Translations under genes and position numbers: made by a program
Shown here: positions 24,603-33,430 of the stretch, in pieces
Position numbering within the stretch: the first letter of the stretch is position 1
Layout: every line of letters starts with the position of its first letter
Notes under the pieces: model-generated
What the model was told of the DNA's origin: nothing
The model's database searches: none
What the model saw: the letters and a program-made list of their open reading frames with translations, nothing else
NCBI RefSeq assembly: GCF_900129725.1
Contig: NZ_FQWQ01000002.1
Span: 744,001-808,000 of the forward strand
Reading direction: 5' to 3'
DNA from: Chryseolinea serpens
GTDB taxonomy: Bacteria; Bacteroidota; Bacteroidia; Cytophagales; Cyclobacteriaceae
DNA: 64,000 nucleotides

Positions 24603-27029
24603 CTATTCCGTTCGCAACGCCTCCGTGGGATTGCGCCTGGCCGCCTGGAAAATATGCCAGCCCAGCGCCAGGACCATCACGAACAACGCCAACACACCGG
24701 CCAACACAAAGACCCACCAGGGCAGTGGCGTGTGGTAGGCAAAATTGCTGAGCCATTGTTGAATCAAATAAAATGACACGGCCGATCCCAACACAGTAGC
24801 CACGATCAACCAACGGATGAAGTCGCGCGAAAGCAGGGTAGCGATATTCAGAATGGAAGCGCCTACCACCTTGCGGACACCGATCTCCTTTGTCCGTCGC
24901 GCCGTGAAAAAGGATGCCAAACCCAGCAAGCCGATGGACGCAATAACGATGGCAATCACCGAGAAGGCGGTATAGATATGGGCGGTCGTTTGCTCGCGGG
25001 CAAACAATTTATTGAAGTCTTCGTCGAGGAAGGAATATTCAAAAAGATAACCGTTCGACAATTGCTTCCAGGTTTTCTCAATGCCTTTCAACGTCGCGGT
25101 CATGTCGGCACCTTTGACCTTCACCAAAATATAGTTGGCGTCATTCTCCGTCTTGCGAAGATCGCCGTTGCGGAAATAGATCACCATCGGTTCGATGGCG
25201 TGGTGGAACGATTGAAAATGGAAGTCCTTCACCACACCCACAATGTTGACGTCCATATCACCCAGTGTTCCGCGGTCGATTGTTTCTTGCAACGGGTCTT
25301 TCATGCCCAATGCTTTTACGGCGGCTTCGTTCAGGATGGCCTGTGGTTTTTCGCCGGCGGCAAAAGTTTTTCCCTGGACCATCTTCAAGGAAAGTGTTTC
25401 CAGGATGTCGGCATCGGCCACGAGGGGGAACACCGTCGGGCTCTCATCTTTCGGAGTGCCTGCAAAATGCTGACCGTGTCCGTCGAAATGTCGGCCGGGC
25501 GTTGTGTTGACGTAACTGACTTGTAACACGCCGGGCTGTTTCAACAATTCGTTCTTGAAGGCCGACCGGTTATCACCCAGACCGCCGGGACGCTTCAACA
25601 CCACCAGGTGATCTTTTGCAAATCCCAGGTTTCGGGTGGTCATATATTGCAGTTGTTTGTAGGCCACGAGGGTGCACACGATCATGACGATACAAATGGT
25701 GAACTGAGAGATCACCAGGCCACTGCGCAGCCATTCGCGATTCCCCTTGATCATGGCGCGTCCCTTCAGGGCGCGAACCGGGTTGAACGAAGCAAACGAA
25801 AGCGCCGGGTAGAAACCCGACAACACCCCCAGCATCACCGCGAACCCAACCAAGGCCAGCAATATGAAAGGATCGGCGTAGTTCACGTGCAGGCTTTTCC
25901 CCGACAGCACATTGAAGAACGGCAAGGTCACTTCCAGCATCGCGATCCCCAGCAGCAACCCGATGAACGCCACCAGCACAGACTCCAAAAGGAACTGGAC
26001 GAACAATGCGCCACTGCGGCTTCCCGTCACCTTGCGAATGCCCACTTCCTTGGAACGCTGGAGCGAAAGCGCTGTGGCCAGGTTGGTGTAGTTGATGCTT
26101 ACCAGCACCAGGATGATCAACGCGATGATGACCAGCGCATAGGTGAGCATCTCCTTTCCTTCCTGGTTCTCGAAGATCATTGTGCTGAGGTGAACATCCT
26201 TCAGCGGCATAAGAAAAAGCGTGTAGTGATCGTTGCCTTTATAAATTTCGGACAAGGTTTTGCCAAAGCGCTTCACGAAGTACGGCTCATAATACGCTTT
26301 TAAAAATTGGGGCATACGGCTTTCAACACGCTGCCGGCTGGTGTTTCCGTTCAACACCACATAGGTGCTGAAGGTGTGGTTGGTCCAGCTATCGGTAAAA
26401 TCGAAGCCGATGTTCTTGAAAGAACTGAGAGAAAGCAGGAAGTCAAACGTGAAGTGGCTGTTGGCCGGGTAATCTTTTACCACACCGGTCACCTTGCATT
26501 CGTGAAAGAACTGATCGAACAGGATGGTTTGCCCCACGGGGTTTTCGGTGCCAAAATATTTCTTCGCTGTTTTCTCGGTGATGACCACCGTATTGGGTTC
26601 CCGCAGCGCGGTCTTCGGATTGCCTTGCAGGAATGGGATGGTGAACACGTCGAACACGGTAGAGTCTGCCCCCAGGATGTGATCTTCAGCATGCTTCTGG
26701 TCGCCGCGGGTAACGACCACGTCGTCAAACCAAAAACAAAGCCGGCTAACCTTTTCCACTTCGGGGAAGAATTCCTTCAGGGCCGGACCAGTTGGAGGCG
26801 TGGTCCATCCTGACCTCCCCTCCTCGTTCCCCTCCTTGCTGTCGACGCCTACCAGGAAGATCCGGTCGTTCTTTTCATGAAAATTGTCGTAGGTCAACTC
26901 GTCGTATGCATACATGCCCAACATCAGTGAAGCCGCAATGCCCACCGCCAGGCCGGTGATGAGGATGACGGAGTAAAACCGGTTCCGGACAATGTTCCGC
27001 CAGGAGATGAGCAAATAATGTTTCAGCAT
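24603..27029 (-). CDS. MacB/FtsX-type ABC transporter permease
   Basis: 808 residues from the ATG at 27029 (MLKHYLLISWRNIVRNRF). The first helix is SVILITGLAVGIAASLMLGM, followed by a MacB periplasmic core, FtsX helices with SLQRSKEVGIRKVTGSR, a second periplasmic domain and a last FtsX block with ARRTKEIGVRKVVGAS. Unlike the permease at 13-16 kb it lacks the cytoplasmic prefix domain and has no PadR partner. The ATPase is not adjacent. Likely role: export of a lipoprotein, peptide or drug, or envelope stress mechanics. Confidence 0.9.
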   Translation of the reverse strand: MLKHYLLISWRNIVRNRFYSVILITGLAVGIAASLMLGMYAYDELTYDNFHEKNDRIFLVGVDSKEGNEEGRSGWTTPPTGPALKEFFPEVEKVSRLCFWFDDVVVTRGDQKHAEDHILGADSTVFDVFTIPFLQGNPKTALREPNTVVITEKTAKKYFGTENPVGQTILFDQFFHECKVTGVVKDYPANSHFTFDFLLSLSSFKNIGFDFTDSWTNHTFSTYVVLNGNTSRQRVESRMPQFLKAYYEPYFVKRFGKTLSEIYKGNDHYTLFLMPLKDVHLSTMIFENQEGKEMLTYALVIIALIILVLVSINYTNLATALSLQRSKEVGIRKVTGSRSGALFVQFLLESVLVAFIGLLLGIAMLEVTLPFFNVLSGKSLHVNYADPFILLALVGFAVMLGVLSGFYPALSFASFNPVRALKGRAMIKGNREWLRSGLVISQFTICIVMIVCTLVAYKQLQYMTTRNLGFAKDHLVVLKRPGGLGDNRSAFKNELLKQPGVLQVSYVNTTPGRHFDGHGQHFAGTPKDESPTVFPLVADADILETLSLKMVQGKTFAAGEKPQAILNEAAVKALGMKDPLQETIDRGTLGDMDVNIVGVVKDFHFQSFHHAIEPMVIYFRNGDLRKTENDANYILVKVKGADMTATLKGIEKTWKQLSNGYLFEYSFLDEDFNKLFAREQTTAHIYTAFSVIAIVIASIGLLGLASFFTARRTKEIGVRKVVGASILNIATLLSRDFIRWLIVATVLGSAVSFYLIQQWLSNFAYHTPLPWWVFVLAGVLALFVMVLALGWHIFQAARRNPTEALRTE

Positions 27030-27151
27030 AGCATGCAGGTTTAGGATGGACGGGACACAAAAGTATGCCAAGATAAGAAAACGCCTTTTCAGACAAATTT
27101 GCTTGCTCCCCCGCGCATTACCGACCAGGAATGTCCGCTGCCGGGCAACGC

Positions 27152-28216
27152 CTAACTTTCCAGGTCCGTGCTAACAAACCTCGCGTAGCGTTTGATGACC
27201 TTCTTCAGGACATCTTGTTTTGCCTTGGCAAACGGCGGAGTGATCTCGGTTTGAACATGCAACAGGTTTTTCTTCTCGGTACGCTTCCAAGTGCCCACCA
27301 CGCGCTGGCCGGCGATCACTATGGGGCGAAAGATTCCATTGCCGGTCGACGCGGCCTGAGCCTCCTCCAGCACAACACTGCGATCTTTGTAAGCCACGGT
27401 ATATTCGTCATAGGGCGGTAACAGAAATATATCGCCCGTTGCCGGTTTCAATTTTCCCTCCACCGGTTTAAACCAATAGGTTTGTCCCTCCACGGTGGCT
27501 TCTTCGAATTCGTTTTTTACCATGTCCAAATATTTCCGCGCATCGGTGCCCGTGAGGCCTGCCCACCAGGCGAAGTCCTGTATGGTAGCGGGACCGTGGC
27601 TGGCAAAATACCGTTTTGCCAGCGAAGCCAAGGCTTCATCTTGATCGGGTATTTTCGTGGCGGGCAACCATTCATCCAATAGCGCAAAGGTGGGTTGCTT
27701 CCCGCGGCGGGGCGCCACACAAATAAGACCCTTTAGCGCACTATAGACCAGGAGATGAAGACCGCGTTGCTCACTCAAATCGATCTTGGCACGCTCCAAC
27801 GCTTCGTATAACTCCGGGCGGGTAAGCGGCGCCGATCCTTCCAGCGCCTTGGCAAATACCTTCATCCCTTTGGTGAGCGTCTTCGCGTCCAACCCAACCT
27901 GGCGGTGCACGGTGCCATAGCGCGTGATCACGCGGGGCGCCAGGTACTTCAACATCCAGCGCACGTCTTCGGGGGCGGTGTAATGGATCGTTCCTCGCAG
28001 GGGCCAGGTACGCACAATGGTCTTGTCGACCAGGGCTTGTTCGATGTCCTCCTCCCGCGCATTCTTCAACCGCAGCCCCACGGCCCACAGCGAATGGAGA
28101 TAATCCTGGGCCTGAACAGCAACCAGCCAGCGCACAACGTCTTCTGGTTTTGTAAAAGAATGTTGGGAGATCTGTTGATGATGAAGGCGCAAGCGAGCGA
28201 TGTCAGAGGGCTTCAT
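27152..28216 (-). CDS. winged-helix protein of the AlkZ-like DNA glycosylase family
   Basis: 354 residues of the HTH_42 (DUF1006) family. The N-terminal region has the QxQ motif (Q35-A-Q37 in AVQAQDYLHS) that is catalytic in AlkZ/AlkX interstrand-crosslink and alkyl-base glycosylases, followed by IVRTWPLRGTIHYTAPED and the central winged helices (PATIQDFAWWAGLTG). The C-terminal strand segment ends LLPPYDEYTVAYKDRS and RPIVIAGQRVVGTWKR. Expected role: excision of damaged bases opened by alkylating or crosslinking agents. Family is firm, activity inferred. Monocistronic. Confidence 0.88.
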   Translation of the reverse strand: MKPSDIARLRLHHQQISQHSFTKPEDVVRWLVAVQAQDYLHSLWAVGLRLKNAREEDIEQALVDKTIVRTWPLRGTIHYTAPEDVRWMLKYLAPRVITRYGTVHRQVGLDAKTLTKGMKVFAKALEGSAPLTRPELYEALERAKIDLSEQRGLHLLVYSALKGLICVAPRRGKQPTFALLDEWLPATKIPDQDEALASLAKRYFASHGPATIQDFAWWAGLTGTDARKYLDMVKNEFEEATVEGQTYWFKPVEGKLKPATGDIFLLPPYDEYTVAYKDRSVVLEEAQAASTGNGIFRPIVIAGQRVVGTWKRTEKKNLLHVQTEITPPFAKAKQDVLKKVIKRYARFVSTDLES

Positions 28217-28246
28217 GGAATGGGGGTTGTTGGGGTGAAGATACTG

Positions 28247-28285
28247 GAATCAGGAGCCAGAATCCAGGAGCCAGGAGCCAGAATC
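28247..28285. repeat. GGAGCCA repeat tract, left arm
   Basis: AATCAGGAGCCAGAATCCAG followed by further GGAGCCA units; it matches, inverted, the tract at 28378-28418, so the 93 bases between could be looped out as a large cruciform. Related to the tract at 10756-10840. Confidence 0.7.
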
Positions 28286-28301
28286 TTGGGATTTGTGATC
28301 G

Positions 28302-28343
28302 GTTAGTAGTTAGTAGTTAGTAGGCAGTAGTCAGTAGGTAGTA
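28302..28343 (+). repeat. tandem TTAGTAG-type repeat
   Basis: About six diverged copies of a 7-base unit (TTAGTAG, GCAGTAG, TCAGTAG, GTAGTA) between the two inverted GGAGCCA arms. No gene. Confidence 0.75.
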
Positions 28344-28377
28344 CCGTAGATCAGAGTTGAAATTATTTCCTGATAAA

Positions 28378-28418
28378 ACTCCTGGCTCCTGGATTCTGGA
28401 TTCTGGCTCCTGATTCTC
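28378..28418. repeat. GGAGCCA repeat tract, right arm (inverted)
   Basis: CTCCTGGCTCCTGGATTCTG and following units, the reverse complement of the arm at 28247-28285, five bases from the stop codon of the TfoX-domain gene. Confidence 0.7.
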
Positions 28419-28422
28419 GGCA

Positions 28423-28773
28423 TTACGGTTTCTTCTTTTTCTTCTTGGCCGCTTTTGCTTCTTTGTTGAAGGCCAGTGCCAGGTTCACCCAGTAGTCGAA
28501 TTGTTTTTTTGTGCGGATTCCTTCGTCGCCTACGAATACGAATCCTTTCATGGTTCGGGTGCCGTGGACCATGGGGCGGCATCCGGGTTGGTCGAGGGCT
28601 TCTTCGTATGCGTCCGGCCCAACCCGGCACATCAATTCGTCTTCGCTGACGCAAATGCACATCTTTCCGTTTACCATAAAACACACGCCGCGGAACATCA
28701 CTTTTTCTTCGATCTTTTTTTGATCGGCGAGTGCTTCGCGCACTTTGTCGGCAAGTTTTTCATTATAGGCCAT
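28423..28773 (-). CDS. TfoX N-terminal-domain protein
   Basis: 116 residues from ATG 28773 (MAYNEKLADKVREALAD). It contains only the TfoX/Sxy N-terminal domain: EEKVMFRGVCFMVNGKMCICVSEDELMCRVGP and RPMVHGTRTMKGFVFV, with a lysine-rich tail (AKAAKKKKKKP). Full-length TfoX regulates competence; single-domain relatives are of unknown role. Divergent from the 48-residue protein. The lysine tail ends at the start of an inverted repeat. Confidence 0.85.
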   Translation of the reverse strand: MAYNEKLADKVREALADQKKIEEKVMFRGVCFMVNGKMCICVSEDELMCRVGPDAYEEALDQPGCRPMVHGTRTMKGFVFVGDEGIRTKKQFDYWVNLALAFNKEAKAAKKKKKKP

Positions 28774-28912
28774 AGAGGGTTTATTTTGTCGCAATCAAAG
28801 ATAAACGTTGCTCCGGGAATTTCTGGCGTTTCCAACATCAAGAAATACCGACTACAGACGACACCCCGGGAAGCTGGTGTTTATTTGGATATTCTGTACT
28901 AATTTCGTCAGG

Positions 28913-29059
28913 ATGAAAAAGTCTCTTTTCAAACTCCTCGCCAGCGTCAATAAGGTTATCCTTCCCCGGTATAGCCAGCGGGATATTACCAGACTGTCGA
29001 AGCTGGATAAGGCTTTGGTGGCCTATCGATATTGGGTGACGTTGAATGCGTTGGATTGA
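28913..29059 (+). CDS. conserved 48-residue basic protein
   Basis: A 48-residue protein, MKKSLFKLLASVNKVILP at the start and ALVAYRYWVTLNALD at the end, with a basic middle (YSQRDITRLSKLDK). From memory, near-identical short proteins occur throughout Cytophagales, often labelled as SsrA-binding protein without real similarity to SmpB; that label should not be trusted. Upstream in-frame codons back to 28808 look non-coding. It precedes a large palindrome. Function unknown, conservation suggests it is real. Confidence 0.7.
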   Translation: MKKSLFKLLASVNKVILPRYSQRDITRLSKLDKALVAYRYWVTLNALD

Positions 29060-29131
29060 GGTGGCGAATCTATGCCGGGAAGTCGGCGGGATAAATTTTA
29101 GTGTGTTCACGAAGGGATAGCAGTTTCTGAA

Positions 29132-29199
29132 ACCGCAAAGGCGCAAAGGACGCAAAGGCTGTTCCTGTATTTCCTTTGCGTTCTTTGCGCCTTTGCGGT
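29132..29199. repeat. CGCAAAG palindrome in a convergent gap (copy 1)
   Basis: Arms of 27 bases (29132-29158 and 29173-29199) built from ACCGC then CGCAAAG-type units, with one G-T mismatch and a 14-base loop. It lies between the convergent 48-residue gene and the alpha-amylase gene and would terminate both. Related copies at 41687 and 57273. Confidence 0.85.
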
Positions 29200-29215
29200 G
29201 AAAAACACTCGCGCC

Positions 29216-30586
29216 CTACTTCTTTAAAATCAGGTAGCCATAACCATCGAGGGTAACCTTGTCCGAAAGGCTAACGGAAGAGTTATCCAAGGCATTGGTC
29301 CAGGATGAGTTCTGAAGACTGGCGTCGAGGATATATTCCTTTGATTCAGCCCGGACGTTGGCGAGCACAAAATATTCTTCGTTGCCCTTTGTGCGCCTGA
29401 ACGCGGCGATATTGTCGTCATTATAATATTGAAGTGAACCCGAGGCGAAAGCCGTCGTATTGTTATATATCCCCAAAAGCTTTTCATAGGTTGCTAACAT
29501 GTCGGGGTTCATCGTCCAGTTGATCGGGTCGCGAGTGAAGAAGGGCAACTTTTCAGCCTGCCCCACTTCCTGGCTGCCATAGAGCATGGGCACCGCGCTG
29601 GTAAAGATCGTCACCACGGAAGCTGACAATGCGCCATCCGTTCCACCAAATAATTCCACGGGCGTGCCGTCGTAGGCAGACTGATCGTGATTGGTCGTGT
29701 AACGCAGCTTGCGCCCACCGGCTGGAATGCTGTTGTATTCGGCAAGGTGCGTTGCAAAAATGGATGAAGCCGATTTGTTCTCTTCATACACCTGCTTCAG
29801 GTTGTTGTAGAAGTCCCAGGCATAGTTCATCTGGAAACCCGCCGTAAAATTATCGGCCTTGCCCCCCTCGGCGAGCAGGATCAGGTTCCTTCCGGGGATG
29901 GCTTTCAACTCATCCAAAGCCTGCTTCCAAAAATCGGTGGGCACAAAATCCACGGCGTCGCAGCGAAAACCGTCCACGTTGGCTTCGAGCACCCAGTATT
30001 TCATGGCGGCGATCATTGCCTTACGCATGTCGCGATTGTCGTAGTTCAACTCGGCCACATCCTGCCAGTTGGTTCCGGGGGGGATAATGATGTTGCCGGA
30101 AGCATCCTGGGTATACCACGCCTTGTTCTTCATCCACACATTGTCCCACGCCGTGTGATTGGCCACCCAGTCCAGGATCACGGCGATATTGCGGTCGTGG
30201 GCTTTCTGCACGAGCTCCCGCAGTTTGTCGAGGTTGCCAAATTCTGTATTTACCTCCAGGTAATTTTGCACCGCATACAGCGATCCCAACCCACCGGCAG
30301 ACCGCACTTGTCCCACGGGGTAGATCGGCATGAGCCAGATCGTGTTCACGCCAAGCGCCTTGATGTTGTCGAGGCGATCGATGATGCCTTGGAAATTTCC
30401 CGCGGTGCTGTAAGCGCGCGGGTTCACCTCGTACATCACTATGTTTTGCGTGTTGGGTACGTTGGCGAAGGGAACGCCGTATTGTTTCGGCGCATCGTCA
30501 ACAGGGGGTGTCACCGGCGCGGGATCGGTTTTGTCCGTGCTGCACGAAAACATCATCAGCGCGATAACGCACAGTTTCTTCATCAT
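29216..30586 (-). CDS. GH13 alpha-amylase lipoprotein of the PUL
   Basis: 456 residues from ATG 30586; 30583 is equally possible. A short lipoprotein signal ends in MFSC, and the linker is Pro/Asp rich. The (beta/alpha)8 barrel carries region I (DWVANH, with D139 and H144), region II GFRCDAVDF with the nucleophile D210, region III LLAEGG with acid E240 and region IV YTTNHD (H300, D301). It hydrolyses alpha-1,4-glucosidic bonds and probably works at the cell surface beside SusC/SusD/SusE. Last gene of the locus; the palindrome at 29132-29199 follows the stop. Confidence 0.92.
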   Translation of the reverse strand: MMKKLCVIALMMFSCSTDKTDPAPVTPPVDDAPKQYGVPFANVPNTQNIVMYEVNPRAYSTAGNFQGIIDRLDNIKALGVNTIWLMPIYPVGQVRSAGGLGSLYAVQNYLEVNTEFGNLDKLRELVQKAHDRNIAVILDWVANHTAWDNVWMKNKAWYTQDASGNIIIPPGTNWQDVAELNYDNRDMRKAMIAAMKYWVLEANVDGFRCDAVDFVPTDFWKQALDELKAIPGRNLILLAEGGKADNFTAGFQMNYAWDFYNNLKQVYEENKSASSIFATHLAEYNSIPAGGRKLRYTTNHDQSAYDGTPVELFGGTDGALSASVVTIFTSAVPMLYGSQEVGQAEKLPFFTRDPINWTMNPDMLATYEKLLGIYNNTTAFASGSLQYYNDDNIAAFRRTKGNEEYFVLANVRAESKEYILDASLQNSSWTNALDNSSVSLSDKVTLDGYGYLILKK

Positions 30587-30705
30587 GATAAAAGCAGAAA
30601 TAAAGTTAAGCATTTCATAAAGTCATTGTAACGAACAAAAAGTACATGAGCCCTCCTGCAGACGTTCGCCCTCCGCAAGCCTTCTCTCTTTTTTCGTTTA
30701 TGGAA

Positions 30706-30747
30706 GGGCGGCGATCGTGTTGTCAGCAACAACGGCGATCGCCGTCC
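30706..30747 (-). promoter_or_regulatory. long hairpin between SusE and amylase genes
   Basis: GGCGATCG (30710-30717) with CGATCGCC (30736-30743) and TGTTG (30718-30722) with CAACA (30727-30731) make a long stem, six bases from the SusE stop. No T-run follows on the minus strand. It may pause transcription, partially terminate it or set mRNA ends, uncoupling amylase levels from SusCDE. Confidence 0.5.
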
Positions 30748-30752
30748 CGAAA

Positions 30753-31814
30753 TTAATTTTTCTTCACAGTGTAAGTGTACGCGTAAGGCGCCTTCGATTT
30801 GCTGAGATCGATGGTCACTGTGTAGTTGCCGTCTTCCGGTATGCTGATGGCTGCATCCGTCTGGATCAACGTTCCCGCGAGATCATTGCTGTTGGCCGGA
30901 CCGTAATTTATATCCCAACCATCATTGGCCCTGAATTTCAACGCACCGTTCTTCAGGTTTAGGGTGACGCTCCACGTATCTTTCGCCTGGTTATACGTCA
31001 TGGCAGTAGAAGTGGCCCATGCCCCCGGCGTGGCATCACCGACGACACCCCACGTTTTGATGAGATCGATCTGATAGGTCAGCTGGTCGGTGTCGACTTT
31101 GAATTTGTAATAACCGGGCACGGGCAACGACAAGCCGTCTGCCAGGCCGTCAGTGGTGAGTTTACCAGGGGTCTTCGCGTCGCCATAGTTAATGTGATCC
31201 CAATCCGGCGACGAGGTGAACTTGAATGCCGTGCCACTGCCGACGTACACATAGCCTTCAAACACGAAGTCACTCACGGCCACAATCACCGGGGCGTTCC
31301 CAGGGTTCCATCCCTGATAACCGCCGGGTAGCCACAACGTGGCGGGTTTGGTAGCTTTCCAGGGCGTGATCTTGATCTTCACCACCGGTGACACCGCCGG
31401 AAACTTGCTGTTCACCGACGCCCGAACACGCAGCTCCAACGACGATGCTACATTGGGCGTTACTTTCAATTGATCGATCAGCTTGGCGTTGATATCACCG
31501 ACAATCAAACCGACGGAATCAAGCGACGTAGTGGCCAGCACGACGGGTGCGGAAAAATTGCGACCAGCCGAATCCAACTCCAGCACATAGCTCACTTCCG
31601 TGCTCACGCCGTAGTCGGCCTTGTTCCATTCGAAAACAAGGGTGTCGGCCGTGGTTTCTTCTGTGATCACGCCGACATAGCCGTCCTCCACTTTTGTGAT
31701 CTGTGGCGCGGTGGCATTCGGATTCAATACGGCTTTCGTTTCATCTTTCTCGCATCCCATCACCAGGAGAAATGCGAGGGCCAGTATGGATAAGGGTTTC
31801 ATCTTGTTCTTCAT
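30753..31814 (-). CDS. SusE-type outer membrane starch-binding lipoprotein
   Basis: 353 residues with lipobox LLVMGC followed by EKDETK, the acidic export signal after the lipid Cys typical of surface lipoproteins. An N-terminal SusE domain (about 35-150) precedes two beta-sandwich repeats; the second begins LWLPGGYQGWNPGNAP, a loop that carries aromatic glycan-binding residues in SusE/SusF. Its start overlaps the SusD stop by one base (TAATG), proof of one operon. It should present starch or maltodextrin to the importer. Confidence 0.9.
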   Translation of the reverse strand: MKNKMKPLSILALAFLLVMGCEKDETKAVLNPNATAPQITKVEDGYVGVITEETTADTLVFEWNKADYGVSTEVSYVLELDSAGRNFSAPVVLATTSLDSVGLIVGDINAKLIDQLKVTPNVASSLELRVRASVNSKFPAVSPVVKIKITPWKATKPATLWLPGGYQGWNPGNAPVIVAVSDFVFEGYVYVGSGTAFKFTSSPDWDHINYGDAKTPGKLTTDGLADGLSLPVPGYYKFKVDTDQLTYQIDLIKTWGVVGDATPGAWATSTAMTYNQAKDTWSVTLNLKNGALKFRANDGWDINYGPANSNDLAGTLIQTDAAISIPEDGNYTVTIDLSKSKAPYAYTYTVKKN

Positions 31815-33412
31815 TAGTATCCAGGATTTTGTACCAGGTTAGTGTTCACGGCGCGATCTGATGCCGGTATCGGGAAGATGGCATAATGCGTTTGCGTGCT
31901 GGCACCCTCTTTCACGTTGCCTTTCCAATCCCACAAGTACGCGTCGCCGCTAAATACGCCAAAGCGGATCAGGTCGGTGCGGCGTTGCGCCTCCCAATAC
32001 AACTCGCGTCCGCGTTCATCCAAAATAAAGGGCAGGGTTAGGTCGGCCGCAACGATGTTGCCGTTGGCATTTCCATAGGCGCGGGCCCGCAGCTGATTGA
32101 TATAGTCAACGGCGGTGTTCAGATCGCCACCGCTGCCCCCGCGTTTCACGGCCTCTGCATACATGAGGTAGACATCGGCCAGGCGGAACAACGGGAAGTC
32201 GGTGTCCACGAATGTGGGGTTCTGTCCTTTGACGCCGGTCGAGGTCAGGTTCTTGAACTTTGCGCACAAGTAGCCTTCGGTGAATACCGTGGGATGGTCG
32301 ATCTCCAGCGTTTGTCCATTGGTGTAGAAAATAGCGCGGTGATCGGTGTTTCCGGAAGGGTCAGCAAACTTGTCGACAAACGCATTGGTCATGCGATTGC
32401 CGGACCATCCACCGGACGCGATACCGAAGCCGCCGTCGGCATCCATCGAGCCTCCTACAGCCGCGTGTATAATGAACGTCACCCCGCCATAGCCACGACC
32501 GTTGTTGCCATCTTCCGCGATCGGAAAAATAACTTCGTTGCGCAGCCTGTCATTGTCGGCCAGGAACAAATCTTTGTATTGTCCGGTGAGCGAATACTTG
32601 CCGGTGCTGATGATCTTGTTGCAATAGGTAAGACACTCGGTGTACCGGGTATTACCTGCGCCCAAGTATACTTCTGCGTTCAGGTTTAGTTTGGCCAGTA
32701 GCATCCAGGCAGCCGCCTGGTCGGCGCGGGCATATTCGTTCATACCCGGTGCAGCCAACTCGGGTTCGATGGACTCCAACTCTTTCTGAATGTAGGCAAA
32801 AAGGTCGGCGCGGGAAATTTGTTTTGGCAAGAATGCACCCGGTGCGTCGGCTTCCGTTACAAACGGCACGTTGCCCCAAAGATCAAGCGCGAAAGAATAG
32901 TACAAAGCACGCAGGAAGCGGGCTTCTGCCACGAACATCTTCACGTCGCCCTGTTCACTTTCTGAAAGACCGTCGATGCGGGGTGTCACTTCGCGGATGA
33001 ATTCGTTGCAATAGGCGATGTTGATGAACACGCGTTGATAGAGCAGTTGCACATAGCCGTTCTGTTCCGACCAGTTCTGACCGTGAAATTCCGTGAGGCC
33101 TGGATCACCCCAAGCGCTGATGCACTCATCGGTGGTGATCTCTTGTGCACTCCAATACGTGCGCAAGAAGGACGTGGTGCCTTCATCCGGTGCGTTGATC
33201 TCGGGTTGACCATACTCGCCGCGCTGCCCCGTGAGGGTCATCGCGCCGTAGAGCTTGGCCAGGAATTGTTTGAAGGACGCGGGGTCTTTATACACCGACG
33301 TCGAAGTGGTGATGCGTTTGTTCAAGGGCTCTGTGTCCAGGTCGCTGAAGCAAGAGGTCAGCACACTTCCCATGAGCAGCGCAGCAAAGGTTGATACTGT
33401 ATAGCGATTCAT
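31814..33412 (-). CDS. SusD/RagB-family outer membrane glycan-binding lipoprotein
   Basis: 532 residues. The lipobox is VLTSC; after it SDLDTEPLNKR begins a TPR-based SusD fold. Recognisable parts are FLRALYYSFALDLWGNVPFVTE, LFAYIQKELESIEPEL, AAWMLLAKLNLNAEVY and the C-terminal DERGRELYWEAQRRTDLIRFG. SusD proteins cap the SusC barrel and bind the incoming polysaccharide. It starts 19 bases after SusC and overlaps SusE by one base. Confidence 0.95.
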   Translation of the reverse strand: MNRYTVSTFAALLMGSVLTSCFSDLDTEPLNKRITTSTSVYKDPASFKQFLAKLYGAMTLTGQRGEYGQPEINAPDEGTTSFLRTYWSAQEITTDECISAWGDPGLTEFHGQNWSEQNGYVQLLYQRVFINIAYCNEFIREVTPRIDGLSESEQGDVKMFVAEARFLRALYYSFALDLWGNVPFVTEADAPGAFLPKQISRADLFAYIQKELESIEPELAAPGMNEYARADQAAAWMLLAKLNLNAEVYLGAGNTRYTECLTYCNKIISTGKYSLTGQYKDLFLADNDRLRNEVIFPIAEDGNNGRGYGGVTFIIHAAVGGSMDADGGFGIASGGWSGNRMTNAFVDKFADPSGNTDHRAIFYTNGQTLEIDHPTVFTEGYLCAKFKNLTSTGVKGQNPTFVDTDFPLFRLADVYLMYAEAVKRGGSGGDLNTAVDYINQLRARAYGNANGNIVAADLTLPFILDERGRELYWEAQRRTDLIRFGVFSGDAYLWDWKGNVKEGASTQTHYAIFPIPASDRAVNTNLVQNPGY

Positions 33413-33430
33413 AATCGTGTTGTCGTTAGA

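Noticed and set aside
28247-28418. CRISPR-like array
   Set aside because: Repeats are 7-base degenerate units without unique spacers; no cas gene is near.
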